Below are positions 7,043 to 7,674 of a stretch of DNA of 7,674 bases, piece by piece. The translations under genes and the position numbers were made by a program. Below the pieces are notes generated by a model, which was not told where the DNA came from, made no database searches, and saw nothing but the letters and a program-made list of their open reading frames with translations. Source of the stretch: Bacteroidota bacterium (GTDB taxonomy: Bacteria; Bacteroidota; Bacteroidia; 2-12-FULL-35-15); the NCBI GenBank assembly GCA_021413595.1, contig JAIOQD010000460.1:1-7674 (forward strand). Direction: 5' to 3'. The stretch's first letter is position 1. Every line of letters starts with the position of its first letter.

Positions 7043-7674
7043 TGATAAGTAGCACCAGTAACTGCATTTCCAGTAAGAAGTGCCGTATTATTGCACCAGT
7101 TACCCGATTGAACGATTGCTGAATTTACAGCTGCCGTTTTGTTTAAGAAAAGGTTATCAAAATAAAAATAAGGATAACAAGGGCCATTGGTATATCCAGC
7201 CGGCAGTGTACATGGCGAGCCAAAAATTATGGCATTTATATTTACCGTAGGAGTAAAATTAAGAGTGATCGTACCCCATGTATTTACAGGAGTATAAAGT
7301 GCTGTCCCTAAAACCTGCCATGGCGAAGGAGGACAAGCTTGTCCTGAAAAAGGAAGATTAGCGCAGCTTGTGCTCCCATAGATAACAATATCTGAAGGAG
7401 GATAATTTATGACGCCACCATTACATACTCCCCCCATATTTGAAATAGGGGTAGAAGCGATACTCATTTCTAATGAATAAGTGCTATCAGCAAGCATTGG
7501 CGAAAGCAGGCAAGATCCAATGTACTCTTGATATCCTGTAGCAGAAATAACTCCTGCAATTCCATTTCCATCGGGGAAAGGTACTAGTCCGGCAGCGGTA
7601 GCACCTGCGAAAACCATACCACATGTATTCATATAATCCGCAGTAGCGCTTGAAGCCTGTACCCAACCTTGCGC
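7018..7674 (-). CDS. N-terminal part of the same surface adhesin: lectin-like jelly-roll module, 5' end beyond window
   Basis: The frame is open to the right edge, with 14 more codons before the first ATG at 7632, so the true start lies outside the window and that internal Met is not the start. The visible 218 residues begin AQGWVQASSATADYMNTCG, resembling the [GN]W......T.DYFN.C opening of an N-terminal module common in Bacteroidota T9SS proteins. They continue through GYQEYIGSCLLSPM and a beta-rich stretch (NTWGTITLNFTP, INAIIFGSPC) to YFYFDNLFL, typical of carbohydrate-binding or jelly-roll folds. An Ig-like module begins at SGNWCNNTALL and breaks off at YQWYLSGVA because of the stop at 7020-7018. 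Glycan or surface binding is inferred from the fold pattern only; no catalytic motif is seen. It should be read with 3917-7042 as one gene. Confidence 0.78.
   Translation of the reverse strand, partial: AQGWVQASSATADYMNTCGMVFAGATAAGLVPFPDGNGIAGVISATGYQEYIGSCLLSPMLADSTYSLEMSIASTPISNMGGVCNGGVINYPPSDIVIYGSTSCANLPFSGQACPPSPWQVLGTALYTPVNTWGTITLNFTPTVNINAIIFGSPCTLPAGYTNGPCYPYFYFDNLFLNKTAAVNSAIVQSGNWCNNTALLTGNAVTGATYQWYLSGVA

Overview
The window looks like part of a Bacteroidota chromosome (a gliding or T9SS-bearing lineage such as Cytophagia, Flavobacteriia, Sphingobacteriia or an uncultured relative). The evidence is a type B type IX secretion system (T9SS) C-terminal sorting domain, large modular PKD/Ig-like surface proteins built from Gly/Ser/Thr/Asn-rich repeats, AT-rich intergenic DNA and the absence of Shine-Dalgarno sequences. 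No genus can be named from sequence alone.

All real coding sequence is on the minus strand, so the genes read right to left. (1) 7674-3917: one very large modular surface protein whose 5' end lies beyond the right edge. It has an N-terminal jelly-roll or lectin-like module, then about nine Ig/PKD-like modules of four recurring types, two canonical PKD domains and a T9SS type B sorting domain. Its frame is interrupted near 7018-7042 by what behaves like a missing base, so it appears as two overlapping reading frames. (2) 3916-3537: an AT-rich spacer of about 380 bp with no gene. (3) 3536-2580: a secreted or periplasmic leucine-rich-repeat protein with eight repeats of 23-24 residues. (4) 2579-2510: a short spacer with a perfect 7+7 bp dyad overlapping a possible Bacteroidota promoter. 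(5) 2509-1: the first 836 codons of a second giant repeat protein, running off the left edge without a stop. It has a signal peptide, a Cys/Trp-rich N-terminal domain, an Ig-like domain, two PKD-like domains and an alternating A/B repeat array with an exact 498 bp period.

Taken together this is a cell-surface or adhesin locus: two large secreted modular proteins flanking a small LRR protein. A joint role in adhesion, gliding or glycan or cell contact is inference. I saw no RNA gene, CRISPR array, insertion sequence or defence gene. The points most worth checking are the frameshift, an in-frame G8 tract in the same gene, the strictly periodic A/B super-repeat, and the unassigned Cys/Trp-rich N-terminal domain.
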